Below, in pieces: positions 16,487 to 25,567 of a stretch of DNA of 64,000 nucleotides (its first letter is position 1; each line of letters starts with the position of its first letter). The translations under genes and the position numbers were made by a program. The DNA is from Defluviitaleaceae bacterium (GTDB lineage: Bacteria > Bacillota > Clostridia > Lachnospirales > WQUN01), in assembly GCA_009779755.1 (NCBI GenBank), contig WRDO01000011.1:1-64000 (forward strand). The letters run 5' to 3'. Under the pieces are notes generated by a model. The model did not search any database, was not told the origin of the DNA, and saw only the letters and a list, made by a program, of their open reading frames with translations.

Positions 16487-18673
16487 ATGGACACCTTCTC
16501 CCGCTTGTCGCCCTTCATACAGGAGTTCATTTACCGTAATGAGTGGACGGAGCTGCGCGGTATACAGATTGCCGCTTGCGGGATTATTTTCGATACGGAC
16601 GATAACCTGCTCCTTTCCTCCGGCACGGCGTCGGGTAAGACCGAAGCGGCGTTTTTGCCGATTCTTACGCAAATCTATGAAGACCCGCCGAAATCGGTGG
16701 GTGTGTTGTACATATCGCCGCTTAAGGCGTTGATTAACGACCAGTTTAAGCGGCTGGATCAATTGTTATTGGATTCGAACATTCCCGTGACGAAGTGGCA
16801 CGGGGACGCGAATCAGGATAAAAAAAATTATTTGGTGAAGAATCCCGAAGGGATTTTACAAATCACGCCCGAATCGTTGGAAAGTCTGCTGACCAACAAG
16901 CGGGGGTCGTGCTTGCAATTGTTCCGTGATTTGCGTTTCGTGATTATCGACGAGGTGCATCAATTCATGCGGGACGCGCGGGGTTTGCAACTTTTGTGCG
17001 TGCTGGAGCGGTTGCAAAATCTGACGAAGGCATACCCTCGGCGGGTGGGCCTGTCGGCGACGCTGGGGGACATAAAACTGGCGGAAAATTGGCTGAACAC
17101 GGGCACGGCGCGTAAATGCGCCTCGCCAATAACGGACGAGGGGAAGCGGAGGATTCGCCTGCACATCGAACGGTTCGTCAATTACGCCGACAAGAGGGAT
17201 TTAAACGCGCTGACCGATTCGTCGGGAACGCAGGACGTGGGCGACCGCGCGCATTACGATTATTTATTTAAGATGACGCTGGATAAGAAGACGATTATCT
17301 TCACCAATTCCCGCGAGGAAACGGAATATGTGATGGCGAACTTACGCGAAATCGCATTGAAGAATAAATCCCCCGATATTTACCGTGTACACCACGGCAA
17401 CGTGAGTGCGCTGCTGCGCGAAACAACCGAGGACGAAATGAAATCGGAGGACGAAAAAATCGTTACGGGTGCGACGGTTACGCTGGAATTGGGCATCGAC
17501 ATCGGCGCGTTGGACCAAGCCGTGCAAATCGGCGCGCCGCATAGTGTGGCGAGCTTCGCCCAACGGTTGGGGCGATGCGGGCGGCGGGGGCAAATCGCGC
17601 AGTTGTTATTCACTTTTGTAGAGAGCATCGTCATCAACGCCGCGGACATTTTGGGCCCGATAAATTGGGACTTTTTAAAGTCGCTCGCCATCATCGAGCT
17701 GTACACCAAGGAGCATTGGATCGAGCCGATTTACCCGCACCACCACCATTACGCGCTGTTGTACCACCAGACGATGAGCTTCTTAAAATCAAACGGGGAA
17801 TCCTCGCCCGCGGCGCTGGCTACAGCGGTGCTGGGGTTGGGTGTGTTTAAGCACATCCCGCAGGAGGATTACCGGCGGCTGCTTTCACACATGGTTGATA
17901 TGCAGCAGTTGGAGCGCACCGAACGCGGCGGCTTGATTATCGGGCGGCAGGGGGAACGGATCGTCAATTCGCATAAATTCTTGACGGTATTTAAAGCACC
18001 GGAATACTTGCTGGTAAAGGACGAGAACCGCACCATCGGCACGGTGGACACGGTGTACCCCGTGGGTACGCGTTTTTCGCTGGCGGGTATGACGTGGGAA
18101 GTGTTGGATGTGAACGAAAAATCGAAGGTCATCTTTGTAAAAAAGGTGCCGGGCGTGTCCATGGTCGATTGGGAAGCGGTTTTCGACGGCGAGCTGCATA
18201 CGGTTTTGGTCAAAAAAATCCGCCAAATATTAATGGCGGACGTGATGTTTTCGTATCTAAGCGATTCGTGTAAGGAGCGTATCACCGAATTGCGTTACAT
18301 CACGCGGAACAGCGGCATACTGGATAATTTGGTAACGCAGATATCCAACAAAAAATTCGCCATCTTCCCGTGGATCGGTACGCGGCAATTACTCACTCTG
18401 CACTACGCGTTGTTGGATAAGCAAATCCCCAACAAGATACCGTGGTTTACCAGCGTATACATTGAAGCGATCTTTTCCGGAACAACTGAGGAGCTGGAGG
18501 AAATCATCCGCGATATCGCGCGGTCTGAAATCGATTTGTATAACCTACCCCTTCCCGGCAAGACGCAGGTACGTGCGAAGTACAACGAGTATGTCCCCGC
18601 GGATTTGCTGAAGAAGCAATTCGTGGAGGATTATTTGGATATGGAGGGGGTCAGGGAGTTGGGTACACGCTAA
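16487..18673 (+). CDS. Lhr-like superfamily 2 helicase (DEVH box)
   Basis: A 728-residue SF2 helicase. Motif I is SGTASGKTEAAF (about 44-55), Ia YISPLKALINDQ, II DEVH, III SATLGD, and motif VI is QRLGRCGRRG. These match Lhr-type DNA/RNA helicases, whose bacterial members act in DNA repair. The C-terminal part (FSLAGMTWEVLDV) matches the domain that follows the helicase core in Lhr relatives, but the protein is far shorter than full-length Lhr. It begins 3 nt after hicB and may be read from the hicAB promoter. Its 3' end overlaps the convergent phosphoesterase gene by 4 nt. Confidence 0.85.
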   Translation: MDTFSRLSPFIQEFIYRNEWTELRGIQIAACGIIFDTDDNLLLSSGTASGKTEAAFLPILTQIYEDPPKSVGVLYISPLKALINDQFKRLDQLLLDSNIPVTKWHGDANQDKKNYLVKNPEGILQITPESLESLLTNKRGSCLQLFRDLRFVIIDEVHQFMRDARGLQLLCVLERLQNLTKAYPRRVGLSATLGDIKLAENWLNTGTARKCASPITDEGKRRIRLHIERFVNYADKRDLNALTDSSGTQDVGDRAHYDYLFKMTLDKKTIIFTNSREETEYVMANLREIALKNKSPDIYRVHHGNVSALLRETTEDEMKSEDEKIVTGATVTLELGIDIGALDQAVQIGAPHSVASFAQRLGRCGRRGQIAQLLFTFVESIVINAADILGPINWDFLKSLAIIELYTKEHWIEPIYPHHHHYALLYHQTMSFLKSNGESSPAALATAVLGLGVFKHIPQEDYRRLLSHMVDMQQLERTERGGLIIGRQGERIVNSHKFLTVFKAPEYLLVKDENRTIGTVDTVYPVGTRFSLAGMTWEVLDVNEKSKVIFVKKVPGVSMVDWEAVFDGELHTVLVKKIRQILMADVMFSYLSDSCKERITELRYITRNSGILDNLVTQISNKKFAIFPWIGTRQLLTLHYALLDKQIPNKIPWFTSVYIEAIFSGTTEELEEIIRDIARSEIDLYNLPLPGKTQVRAKYNEYVPADLLKKQFVEDYLDMEGVRELGTR

Positions 18674-19419
18674 CCCCGCCGAAAATATTTCGCCGTCCTA
18701 AGTTCGGTTATATACCCGTCCAAATCGGGTACATCTGCTTCGACGGCAAGCGTTATCGCCATTTCAATATCGTAGGGTACCCGCACAAACCGCACATCAA
18801 AAAAGGAACCGTCGCTTTCTTCGCCTTCGAGGATTACATAGGATGCTTGGGTTATGTCCAGCGGATTACCGACGCTTCCGACATTAATCAAGCATTTACC
18901 CTGCACCATTTGCAGGTATGCGTTGTGGATGTCCGCGTATAAGGCGACGTCCGAGGTTTCCTCTGCCTTCGAAAAATCGAAGGGTTCAAAGAGTTCCAAC
19001 CGTTGCGCAAGCGGGCTGTCCTGATGATATCGGTTATAATTCTTGGGATGGGCATGAAAAAGCCGTATCAGCCTTCCGCTTAAACGTATTTCCACCCCGT
19101 GCGGCAATGAATGCAAATAATCCAAATCCTGTGACCGCATATTGTTTATATACCAACGTGTACGCCCGCCGAAGTGGGTTTCTTGGTCTTTTTTAGGGGC
19201 GAAATGCGCTTCGCAAATAAAGTCGTCCCAATTGCCTTTGACGACGGTTTCACATTCGTTCCTGCATATTTCAATGACTTCCGTGGCATTGGGGCCCTTA
19301 CCGATCAAGTCGCCGAGGCAAATAATCCGGTCGACCGCGCGTTGTCGGATATCTTTGATTGTGGCTTCAAGCGCGGGCAAATTACCGTGGATATCGGAAA
19401 TTACCGCAATCCTTTTCAT
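18670..19419 (-). CDS. Calcineurin-like metallophosphoesterase
   Basis: A 249-residue phosphoesterase. Metal-binding motifs appear in order: DIHGN (residues 9-13), GDLIGKGPN, GNWDD and a late HAHP, with a further His in the NVGSVGNP strand region. The set is typical of YfcE/diadenosine-type enzymes that hydrolyse phosphodiesters or nucleotides. It overlaps the upstream GTPase gene by 4 nt, so it belongs to the minus-strand operon with the GTPase and the kinase. Its substrate might be the product of those enzymes, but this is inference. Confidence 0.88.
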   Translation of the reverse strand: MKRIAVISDIHGNLPALEATIKDIRQRAVDRIICLGDLIGKGPNATEVIEICRNECETVVKGNWDDFICEAHFAPKKDQETHFGGRTRWYINNMRSQDLDYLHSLPHGVEIRLSGRLIRLFHAHPKNYNRYHQDSPLAQRLELFEPFDFSKAEETSDVALYADIHNAYLQMVQGKCLINVGSVGNPLDITQASYVILEGEESDGSFFDVRFVRVPYDIEMAITLAVEADVPDLDGYITELRTAKYFRRG

Positions 19420-20753
19420 GCCTTGGCTTGTTTGGCGAATCGCCCGTGGATTATTTGTTTTAAATTCGGCTTGCCGATTTCGTCCAGTTCATATTTGACC
19501 CGCGTCGCGGGTTTATTTATTTCCAGCACGCGTTGTAAATCGATGGGGGTGGCGATGATTACGGCGTCGCAATCCACCTTGTTAATCGTCGCGGCCAAGT
19601 CAGCGACTTGCTTCTCGCCGTAACCCATTGCTGGGAGCAGGTTTTCTATGTGGGGATAGGTGCGGAAGGCGTCCGCCAATTCGCCCACGGCATAGGGCCG
19701 CGGGTCGATGATTTGAGCCGCGCCGAAACGTTGTGCGGCTACGATGCCCGCGCCGAGCTTCATTTCGCCGTGGGTGAGGGTGGGGCCGTCCTCGATGACC
19801 AACACGCGTTTGCCGCGGATGAGGGATTCATCGTCCACGGTGATCGCGGAAGCTGCTTCGATAATTGTTGCCGTTGGTGCGGCGTGCAACACGTTTTTCT
19901 TTACGGTCGTTATATTTGAAGGGCTTGCGCTGTCCACCTTGTTAATTACGACGACATCGGCCAAGCGTAAGGTCACCTCGCCGGGGAAATAACTCAACTC
20001 ATGCCCCGGGCGGTGGGGATCGACGACCGTAACCATCAGGTCGGGTTTATAGAAGGGGAAGTCATCGTTTCCCCCGTCCCATAAAATGACGTCGCAGCCG
20101 TTGGGATCATTCTCCGCCGCATGTAGGATGGCTTTGTAATCCACACCCGCGTAAATGACGTTACCGCGTTCGATGTACGGTTCGTATTCCTCCATTTCCT
20201 CAATGGTGCAATTGTGCTTTTTTAAATCGTCAATTTCCGCAAAGCGTTGGACACGTTGCGCCGCGAGGTCGCCGTAGGGCATGGGGTGGCGAACGGCGAC
20301 GACCTTTAAACCCATTTCCATCAGAATTTCCACGATTTTGCGCGAGGTTTGGCTCTTACCGCAACCCGTGCGTATCGCACCCACGGCAATCACGGGTTTT
20401 ACGCTTTTTAGCATCGTGCGCTTGGGACCCAACAGCGTAAAATCCGCGCCCGACGCGTTTACTTCCGCGCTTAAGCCCATCACATAGGTATAAGGTACGT
20501 CGCTGTAGGAAAAGACACATTCATTCGCTTCCAAATCATTGATAAGCCGCGGCAATTCCTTTTGCGGAAAAATGGGGATACCTTGCGGGTATAATTCGCC
20601 CGCCAATGCCGTCGGATAAATACGGTCGGCGATGTCCGGGATTTGCGCCGCGGTGAAGGCAACGACCTGATATTCGGGGTTTCCGCGGTAAACGGTATTG
20701 AAATTATGAAAGTCACGCCCCGCCGCACCGATGATGATGATATTCTTTTTCAT
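19416..20753 (-). CDS. Cyclic 2,3-diphosphoglycerate synthetase-like GTPase/ATPase
   Basis: A 445-residue protein resembling archaeal cyclic 2,3-diphosphoglycerate synthetase. The N-terminal NIIIIGAAGRDFHNFN and AFTAAQIPDI segments are family features. A P-loop-like AVGAIRTGCGKSQTSRKI lies near residue 125. WDGGNDDFPFYKPDL and VVINKVD follow, the latter an NKxD guanine-type motif. Archaeal cDPGS makes the cyclic compound from 2,3-diphosphoglycerate; the bacterial reaction is not established. The ATG at 20753 overlaps the kinase stop (ATGA), preferred over an in-frame ATG 17 codons earlier. It is coupled to the phosphoesterase downstream. Confidence 0.8.
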   Translation of the reverse strand: MKKNIIIIGAAGRDFHNFNTVYRGNPEYQVVAFTAAQIPDIADRIYPTALAGELYPQGIPIFPQKELPRLINDLEANECVFSYSDVPYTYVMGLSAEVNASGADFTLLGPKRTMLKSVKPVIAVGAIRTGCGKSQTSRKIVEILMEMGLKVVAVRHPMPYGDLAAQRVQRFAEIDDLKKHNCTIEEMEEYEPYIERGNVIYAGVDYKAILHAAENDPNGCDVILWDGGNDDFPFYKPDLMVTVVDPHRPGHELSYFPGEVTLRLADVVVINKVDSASPSNITTVKKNVLHAAPTATIIEAASAITVDDESLIRGKRVLVIEDGPTLTHGEMKLGAGIVAAQRFGAAQIIDPRPYAVGELADAFRTYPHIENLLPAMGYGEKQVADLAATINKVDCDAVIIATPIDLQRVLEINKPATRVKYELDEIGKPNLKQIIHGRFAKQAKA

Positions 20754-21478
20754 TCGTTTTCTACCAGTTTCTTTTGTATGCTGCGCAGGAAGCCGCATAT
20801 CCAACGGTTGATCGCGGGGTTGATCGAGGTTTCGTCGTCGCTGACGGCGAAGGTCGTATCCACGTCCGTCATGTCGTAGAAGTAGAGCATATCCACCAAA
20901 CGCAGTACGTCCAAGAGGAAATTTGAGAACACGACTTCCGAGTTAAGGTTGCCGTCCAGCGTAATCACGTCGAAGAGGTCGGGGCGGGTCTTAATTTCCT
21001 CCATGACGACGGGGTGCAGGTTGTTGTGGTCGGTATGGCGTTTGTATACGATGTTCAAATTGTCGTCGGAGCGTTTGCGGGCCAGCAGACGTTCGATGAT
21101 CTTCTCCATGGAGCATTTGAGGTCCACCAACAGCACGCGCCAGTTGTTTTCCTTGATGAAGCGGATCAGATCGATCGTTTGCTGGCGGTTACGGGGGAAG
21201 CCGTCCACCAAACCGGGGGTGTGTGAAAGCGCGAATTCGCGGAAGATTTGGCAGGTGACGGAATCGTCCACCAAAATGCCTTGCTCGGTCAGTTCTTTGA
21301 TTTTCGGGTCATCCTTGGCCTTGGCGCGGAAGATATCGCCCATGCTGGCCGAATACAGGTTGTCCAGCCAATAATGCTTGATGTTCTTAACCAGCGTACC
21401 TTTTCCCCCGCCAGATTCGCCCAGCAGAATCATGAAGTCCCATTTTTCCAATATCAACGGTTTGCGGTTATGCTTCAC
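20750..21478 (-). CDS. Adenylate-kinase-like nucleoside phosphate kinase
   Basis: A 242-residue P-loop kinase. GESGGGKGTLVKNI (residues ~19-32) is the Walker A, SMGDIFRAKAK the nucleotide-binding segment, and LVDGFPRNRQQ the strongly conserved adenylate-kinase DGFPR motif. The LID region is unlike true adenylate kinase and the C-terminal ~60 residues have no counterpart there, so it may act on a different substrate. The GTG start has GGGAGG seven bases upstream. It is translationally coupled to the cDPGS-like gene, which suggests that the two work on related phosphorylated intermediates. Confidence 0.78.
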   Translation of the reverse strand: MKHNRKPLILEKWDFMILLGESGGGKGTLVKNIKHYWLDNLYSASMGDIFRAKAKDDPKIKELTEQGILVDDSVTCQIFREFALSHTPGLVDGFPRNRQQTIDLIRFIKENNWRVLLVDLKCSMEKIIERLLARKRSDDNLNIVYKRHTDHNNLHPVVMEEIKTRPDLFDVITLDGNLNSEVVFSNFLLDVLRLVDMLYFYDMTDVDTTFAVSDDETSINPAINRWICGFLRSIQKKLVENE

Positions 21479-21540
21479 GTCTTTCCCTCCCGTTTTCTAT
21501 ATAAGTACGCCCCTATTGTATGGGCAAAAGCTGCGTTGCG

Positions 21541-24500
21541 TCAATAACCCCCAAACCCATGCTTGCACGCCGCTCCGTATTTGCAATAATCACAGGGGGT
21601 TTTCCCCCCGCTTATGCAAGGAGCGGGAGCGATGATGCCTTCGGTTAAGCGGAGGGTTAGGTCTTTCATTTTTTCGTTCGCGTCGCGGTTCAAATCATCG
21701 AAAGAGTTTGCATCCGTAAAATCGGCGCCCGACATTTTGAATGCCTTAAGCAATCCCGCTTCACGGGCGATATCGTCCAACAAATGATCGGTCCTGAGCA
21801 GCGGGTCGTCAATGGGAAAATAAAATACGCCGCCGGGTTTAGGATTCTTGTGTTGCAGTTCGGGGCTTTTTAACATAGCGTTTAAGTAAAGCATAAGCTG
21901 CAATTGCGTGCCGTTCCTTACTTCGTTCGGGTTAAAGCGGGCATGACCCGATTTATAATCAATAATACGCACATAAGTGTCGCCGTTTTTGGCATCCAAT
22001 AAATCCGCACGGTCAATACGCCCCGAAAGGGAAAGGCTTCGTCCGTTGTCTAACGGGACGGGCGGTGCAGGGGGCAAATCGATTTCCGTATAGGCAGGGG
22101 TATATTCCCCTTGGCGGATGTATTCGTTTAACGCCCAGACGGAAGCCGTACAAACCCGTTGTGCCTTATCCAATATATACCGGTTGCGCGCCGAACCGTG
22201 GTAAACCGTCGCATCGGAACCTTCGTTTTCGGGGACGAGCTCCTTTACGATTGAACCTACGATATCCTTGATTTCCGCCTTGGTCCGTGGTTGCCAGCGG
22301 TATCGACGGGCGAAACTCGCCACTACATCGTGGAACAGGCTGCCCAAATCAGCCGGCATGATTTCATATCGCTTGCGCGGCTTGGCTTTAAGCAAGTAGG
22401 TCATGTAATAAGCAAAGGGACAGCGGGCGTAAGCCTCCAATCGGGATGCCGCCGTGTATATCACCGGCCCGAACAACCGATTGACGGACGCAGGGGAAAG
22501 CATGGGTAACTTTCGTTCGATTTGCGTGGGGGTGAATGACGTATATTCCCGTATCGGTGCGGCGGCTTTTGGTAAAACCATGGGGAATTGCACGCGTATC
22601 GCCCGTAGGATGGGTGATGGCCTGATCACTTTCCCGCCCGGTTCGCTTTCCGCATAAATAAACGCGAGCGTATCGGCGGGTTGCGATAATGCGCAATAGA
22701 GCGCGTAATACTGCTCGTTGGCGCGGTTGGCTATATCGGGGGCGAGTTCCAAATCGCTGTTGCGCAACCGTTCACGTTCGTCGTCGGTGAACAAACCCTG
22801 CGCGGCGGGTAAAGGCGGAAGCACTCCTTCGTTCGCACCCAACACGATCATCGCCTTCACTTCGGGGTAGCGTGAACGCCCCATATCACCCAGTACCACT
22901 TGGTCAAGAGTGGGGGGGATACGGCCCAAACCCACTTGCGCAAACCCCGCGTCCAACAAAGAAGCGAACTCAAACGGCGTGACGGTCGTACCGCCCAATA
23001 TTTCCGCCAGTTTGTCGAACACCTCACATATCTTCGGCCAAACTTGTTTATGTATACGGGCGGTTTCGGGGTCTCCGTCGGCCATCCGTTCGTCAAACCA
23101 TCGCGAAAGCGTACCGGGGACATCCAGCGCATACAACAAATCAAAGACCTTACGGCAAACGGTTTCGACCGTGGATTTCCTTTTTACCCGTTCAAAATCA
23201 ACCAAAACCCGCATCATATGCCGACGCGCGGCTTCCGCTATGGGGTTGGCCATTTCGTACCGCCAGCGATAACCGTTGATACCGTGCGCCATCGCGTGGT
23301 TTTCCAATATATCCACATCATCTTGCGGTAACCCGACCAACCCCGTCTTTAGAAAACGGAATATACCGTCCATACTGTAATTACGATTTATTATTTCAAA
23401 CGCGGCGCGTATCAATTCCGTCAGCGGATGCGACAGGATATCAGTTTCCGTGTCCACGAATAACGGGATTCGTAATCTGTCGAATGTAAGGCGTAATATC
23501 CCTTCGTACCGCGTGCGGTCGCCGCATAATACTGCGATATCGTTAAAGCGGTAACCCCGTGTCCGTACCCATTCGCGTATACGGCTCGCCGCCGAAAGTA
23601 CGGCATCGTACGGGTCGCGGGCGGGGATAAGTTCGATGGGGGGATTATTTATGACGTGGGTGGGTGGGGGGGTGGGGTTGAACGGTTGTTGACGGGAATG
23701 CGGGAGGGAGGGGATTCCGCTCCCTTGAAGGCGAAGTCGGTCGCCGGAATCCCCTCCCTCCCGCATTGAGACGGCTCCGGCAGCAAAAGCCCCTTCGTTT
23801 CCGGCGTTATATATTTTCGCTTTGCCGACCCCCGCCGTGGGTGTAAAATGCGCCACGAAAAACGCCATACCCGGATTGTGGGCATGGCGAAAATTATCTT
23901 CCATGTAAATAAGCGGTAACAATTCGATCCCCGCCTGTATTGCGGCGTGGCTCAATTTTTCCTGCGTGGTACGCGGGGTTTCGCACAGCGGGTCAATAAA
24001 GCGCTGCGTGTCCCGTGTAGTAAGCGTAACACCCATATAAGCGGCACGCTTCATTATATATAAAAGCACCAGCCGTTCCTGCGGGGTAAAGCCCGAAAAA
24101 CCATCCACCCAAATATGAGCGCCGTCCAACAACGGCAACGCACCCTCCGTCACTTCCAAGCGCTGCGCCAGCAAATCCAACAAATCATCGGTCAACAAAT
24201 ACCGCCCGTCAACCGCTTCACGGTACTTGGTAAGGATCAACGAAAGATCGGAGAGCTTCGCGGACAACGCGGGGTCTCCGGGCATTTCCGGGACATCATG
24301 ACGCGTAAGGGGAGGGATTCCGGCGACCGACTTTGCACTCAAGGGAGCGGAATCCCTCCCCTTACGCGTCTCCGGAGCCCCGGCAATCCCCAATCCCCCG
24401 ACAATCCCCGACCCCCCCGTCACCCGTAAAAGCAAATCCTCAGCCGTAACGCGATAATGGTTCAACTCCGTCAGCGTCTTAGCCAACGTGTCAATAAAAC

Positions 24501-24849
24501 CCTGTTTATCGTGCGCGCTTTGGTAATAAACAAACGCGTCGGCGTTTTCAAACAAAACCTTACGCAGAATCATTGCCTTCGCCAATTCGTCCGCTATACG
24601 CCCCGGCGGGCCGCCCATCGCGGAAAACAAACGGTATGCCAGCCGATTGAAGCTGAGCACCTGTACCCTTACGGTGGCGGCACGCTTAGTCAGCAGCAAT
24701 CGTTCCGATTGCAAGGAAAATTGCTCCGGCACGAGGTAATACAAAGGTGTATTACCCGAAGGGGGCTGCGTATGGAAACGTTCAATTTCCTTCAGGCAAT
24801 GCGCCGTTTTACCCGAACCCGGCGGGCCCGGAATGAATTGCAACGGCAT
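21541..24849 (-). CDS. addB: AddB-type helicase-nuclease subunit
   Basis: A 1102-residue AddB-like subunit of the recombination enzyme AddAB, which resects double-strand breaks. It has a Walker A near the start (GPPGSGKT, residues 8-15), the PEQFSLQSERLLL strand typical of AddB, and the PD-(D/E)XK nuclease in the C-terminal part (GSLFHDVVASF, LSGRIDRAD, IIDYKSGH). Iron-sulfur cysteines flank the nuclease (CPFAYYM, and CDYCKYGAACKHG at the end). Two 71-bp palindromes are read through in frame at residues ~160-183 and ~361-384, with Gly/Pro-rich low-complexity stretches beside them. The ATG abuts the nitroreductase stop. No addA follows; the next gene is a kinase. Confidence 0.88.
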   Translation of the reverse strand: MPLQFIPGPPGSGKTAHCLKEIERFHTQPPSGNTPLYYLVPEQFSLQSERLLLTKRAATVRVQVLSFNRLAYRLFSAMGGPPGRIADELAKAMILRKVLFENADAFVYYQSAHDKQGFIDTLAKTLTELNHYRVTAEDLLLRVTGGSGIVGGLGIAGAPETRKGRDSAPLSAKSVAGIPPLTRHDVPEMPGDPALSAKLSDLSLILTKYREAVDGRYLLTDDLLDLLAQRLEVTEGALPLLDGAHIWVDGFSGFTPQERLVLLYIMKRAAYMGVTLTTRDTQRFIDPLCETPRTTQEKLSHAAIQAGIELLPLIYMEDNFRHAHNPGMAFFVAHFTPTAGVGKAKIYNAGNEGAFAAGAVSMREGGDSGDRLRLQGSGIPSLPHSRQQPFNPTPPPTHVINNPPIELIPARDPYDAVLSAASRIREWVRTRGYRFNDIAVLCGDRTRYEGILRLTFDRLRIPLFVDTETDILSHPLTELIRAAFEIINRNYSMDGIFRFLKTGLVGLPQDDVDILENHAMAHGINGYRWRYEMANPIAEAARRHMMRVLVDFERVKRKSTVETVCRKVFDLLYALDVPGTLSRWFDERMADGDPETARIHKQVWPKICEVFDKLAEILGGTTVTPFEFASLLDAGFAQVGLGRIPPTLDQVVLGDMGRSRYPEVKAMIVLGANEGVLPPLPAAQGLFTDDERERLRNSDLELAPDIANRANEQYYALYCALSQPADTLAFIYAESEPGGKVIRPSPILRAIRVQFPMVLPKAAAPIREYTSFTPTQIERKLPMLSPASVNRLFGPVIYTAASRLEAYARCPFAYYMTYLLKAKPRKRYEIMPADLGSLFHDVVASFARRYRWQPRTKAEIKDIVGSIVKELVPENEGSDATVYHGSARNRYILDKAQRVCTASVWALNEYIRQGEYTPAYTEIDLPPAPPVPLDNGRSLSLSGRIDRADLLDAKNGDTYVRIIDYKSGHARFNPNEVRNGTQLQLMLYLNAMLKSPELQHKNPKPGGVFYFPIDDPLLRTDHLLDDIAREAGLLKAFKMSGADFTDANSFDDLNRDANEKMKDLTLRLTEGIIAPAPCISGGKTPCDYCKYGAACKHGFGGY
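23658..23677 (+). other. G-quadruplex-forming tract inside addB
   Basis: The plus strand, opposite the coding strand, reads GGG-T-GGG-T-GGGGGGG-T-GGGG. Four G runs with single-base loops are an excellent quadruplex motif. It codes for PTPPPTH in AddB and lies 20 bp from the first palindrome. Confidence 0.6.
23697..23767. repeat. 71-bp perfect palindromic element, copy 1 (inside addB)
   Basis: Arms 23697-23719 and 23745-23767 are perfect 23-bp inverted repeats around a 25-base loop. The loop CTCCCTTGAAGGCGAAGTCG (continuing GTCGC) matches the reverse complement of the loop in copy 2 at 22 of 25 positions. The element lies in frame within addB, in the opposite orientation to copy 2. Confidence 0.85.
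24300..24370. repeat. 71-bp perfect palindromic element, copy 2 (inside addB)
   Basis: Arms 24300-24322 and 24348-24370 are perfect 23-bp inverted repeats around a 25-base loop, the same geometry as copy 1. The outer half of the arms differs from copy 1 but both arms changed together, so pairing is kept. A C-rich stretch (about 24376-24420), G-rich on the coding strand, lies beside it. Confidence 0.85.
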
Positions 24850-25374
24850 TTATTCAATCCACGTGACTTTCGCTTCGTCGTAAATGCCCCGTGCATTTGG
24901 TGATTCGTCGCGTTCACCAATCGCGATGATATTAAAAGGAAGATCGTTTTCGTTTAGTTCCAAGGCTTCCCGTACGGCTTTGATCAGCGGTTCCTTCGGA
25001 TACACGCCGCACCAGCAGGTGCTTAAGCCCATCGCTTCGGCTTGGATAAGGATGTTTTCCGTAGCCGCGCCCAAATCCTGCGGGAAATACCCGCGTGCGA
25101 TGCCGTCCTGCACGGTTTCCTGCGTTTGGGGTAGGGCGAGCATGACGATGGCCGCGGGGGCTTTGTACAACATTTTCGCCCAATTATGCGCATCGGCCAA
25201 TTTATTAAGTGTTTCGCGGCATGTGATGGCGATAAACCGCCAAGGCCGTGTGTTGCAAGCCGACGGCGAAAGCATCGCGGCTTCCAAAAGCGCCTTCAAT
25301 TGTTCCTTGGATACGGGGGTGTCTTTAAACGAACGGATGCTGCGGCGGGTAAGAATGGGTTGGATAACCATTGT
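24850..25374 (-). CDS. Nitroreductase-family flavoprotein
   Basis: A 174-residue FMN-dependent nitroreductase. RRSIRSFKDTPVSKEQL at the N-terminus and PSACNTRPWRF bind FMN phosphate; DLGAATENILIQAEAMGLSTCW is cut here as the central dimer helix motif (DLGAATENIL, AMGLSTCW). The C-terminal IIAIGER completes the fold. Substrate unknown; relatives reduce nitro groups, quinones or flavins. The ATG at 25374 follows GGAGG; an upstream in-frame ATG at 25410 lacks a site. It leads the minus-strand run into addB with no gap. Confidence 0.88.
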   Translation of the reverse strand, partial: TMVIQPILTRRSIRSFKDTPVSKEQLKALLEAAMLSPSACNTRPWRFIAITCRETLNKLADAHNWAKMLYKAPAAIVMLALPQTQETVQDGIARGYFPQDLGAATENILIQAEAMGLSTCWCGVYPKEPLIKAVREALELNENDLPFNIIAIGERDESPNARGIYDEAKVTWIE

Positions 25375-25452
25375 GGATCCCTCCTGCGTTAATGGTTGGA
25401 TGCGTTTCATTCAAATCATTATATACATAAAACGCCGTAAATCACACGGATA

Positions 25453-25499
25453 TTGACAAATTTATTACATTCATGTTTCATAGGTGATATTTTATCACC
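25453..25499 (+). promoter_or_regulatory. Promoter with palindromic operator for the HD-tyrS-engB operon
   Basis: TTGACA (25453-25458) and TTTCAT (25476-25481) are 17 bp apart. A perfect palindrome GGTGATA-TTT-TATCACC (25483-25499) lies at the likely transcription start and looks like a repressor site. No T-box sequence is present ahead of tyrS. Confidence 0.55.
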
Positions 25500-25567
25500 C
25501 GCATCAAGGAAACAAATTGTAGAAATGTTCATCCAAAGGGTTTTATTCTTAAAATGAGGAGATAACC

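Noticed and set aside
25411..25567. T-box riboswitch ahead of the tyrS operon
   Set aside because: No T-box consensus or antiterminator is present; the hairpin at 25483-25499 is a short palindrome better read as an operator.
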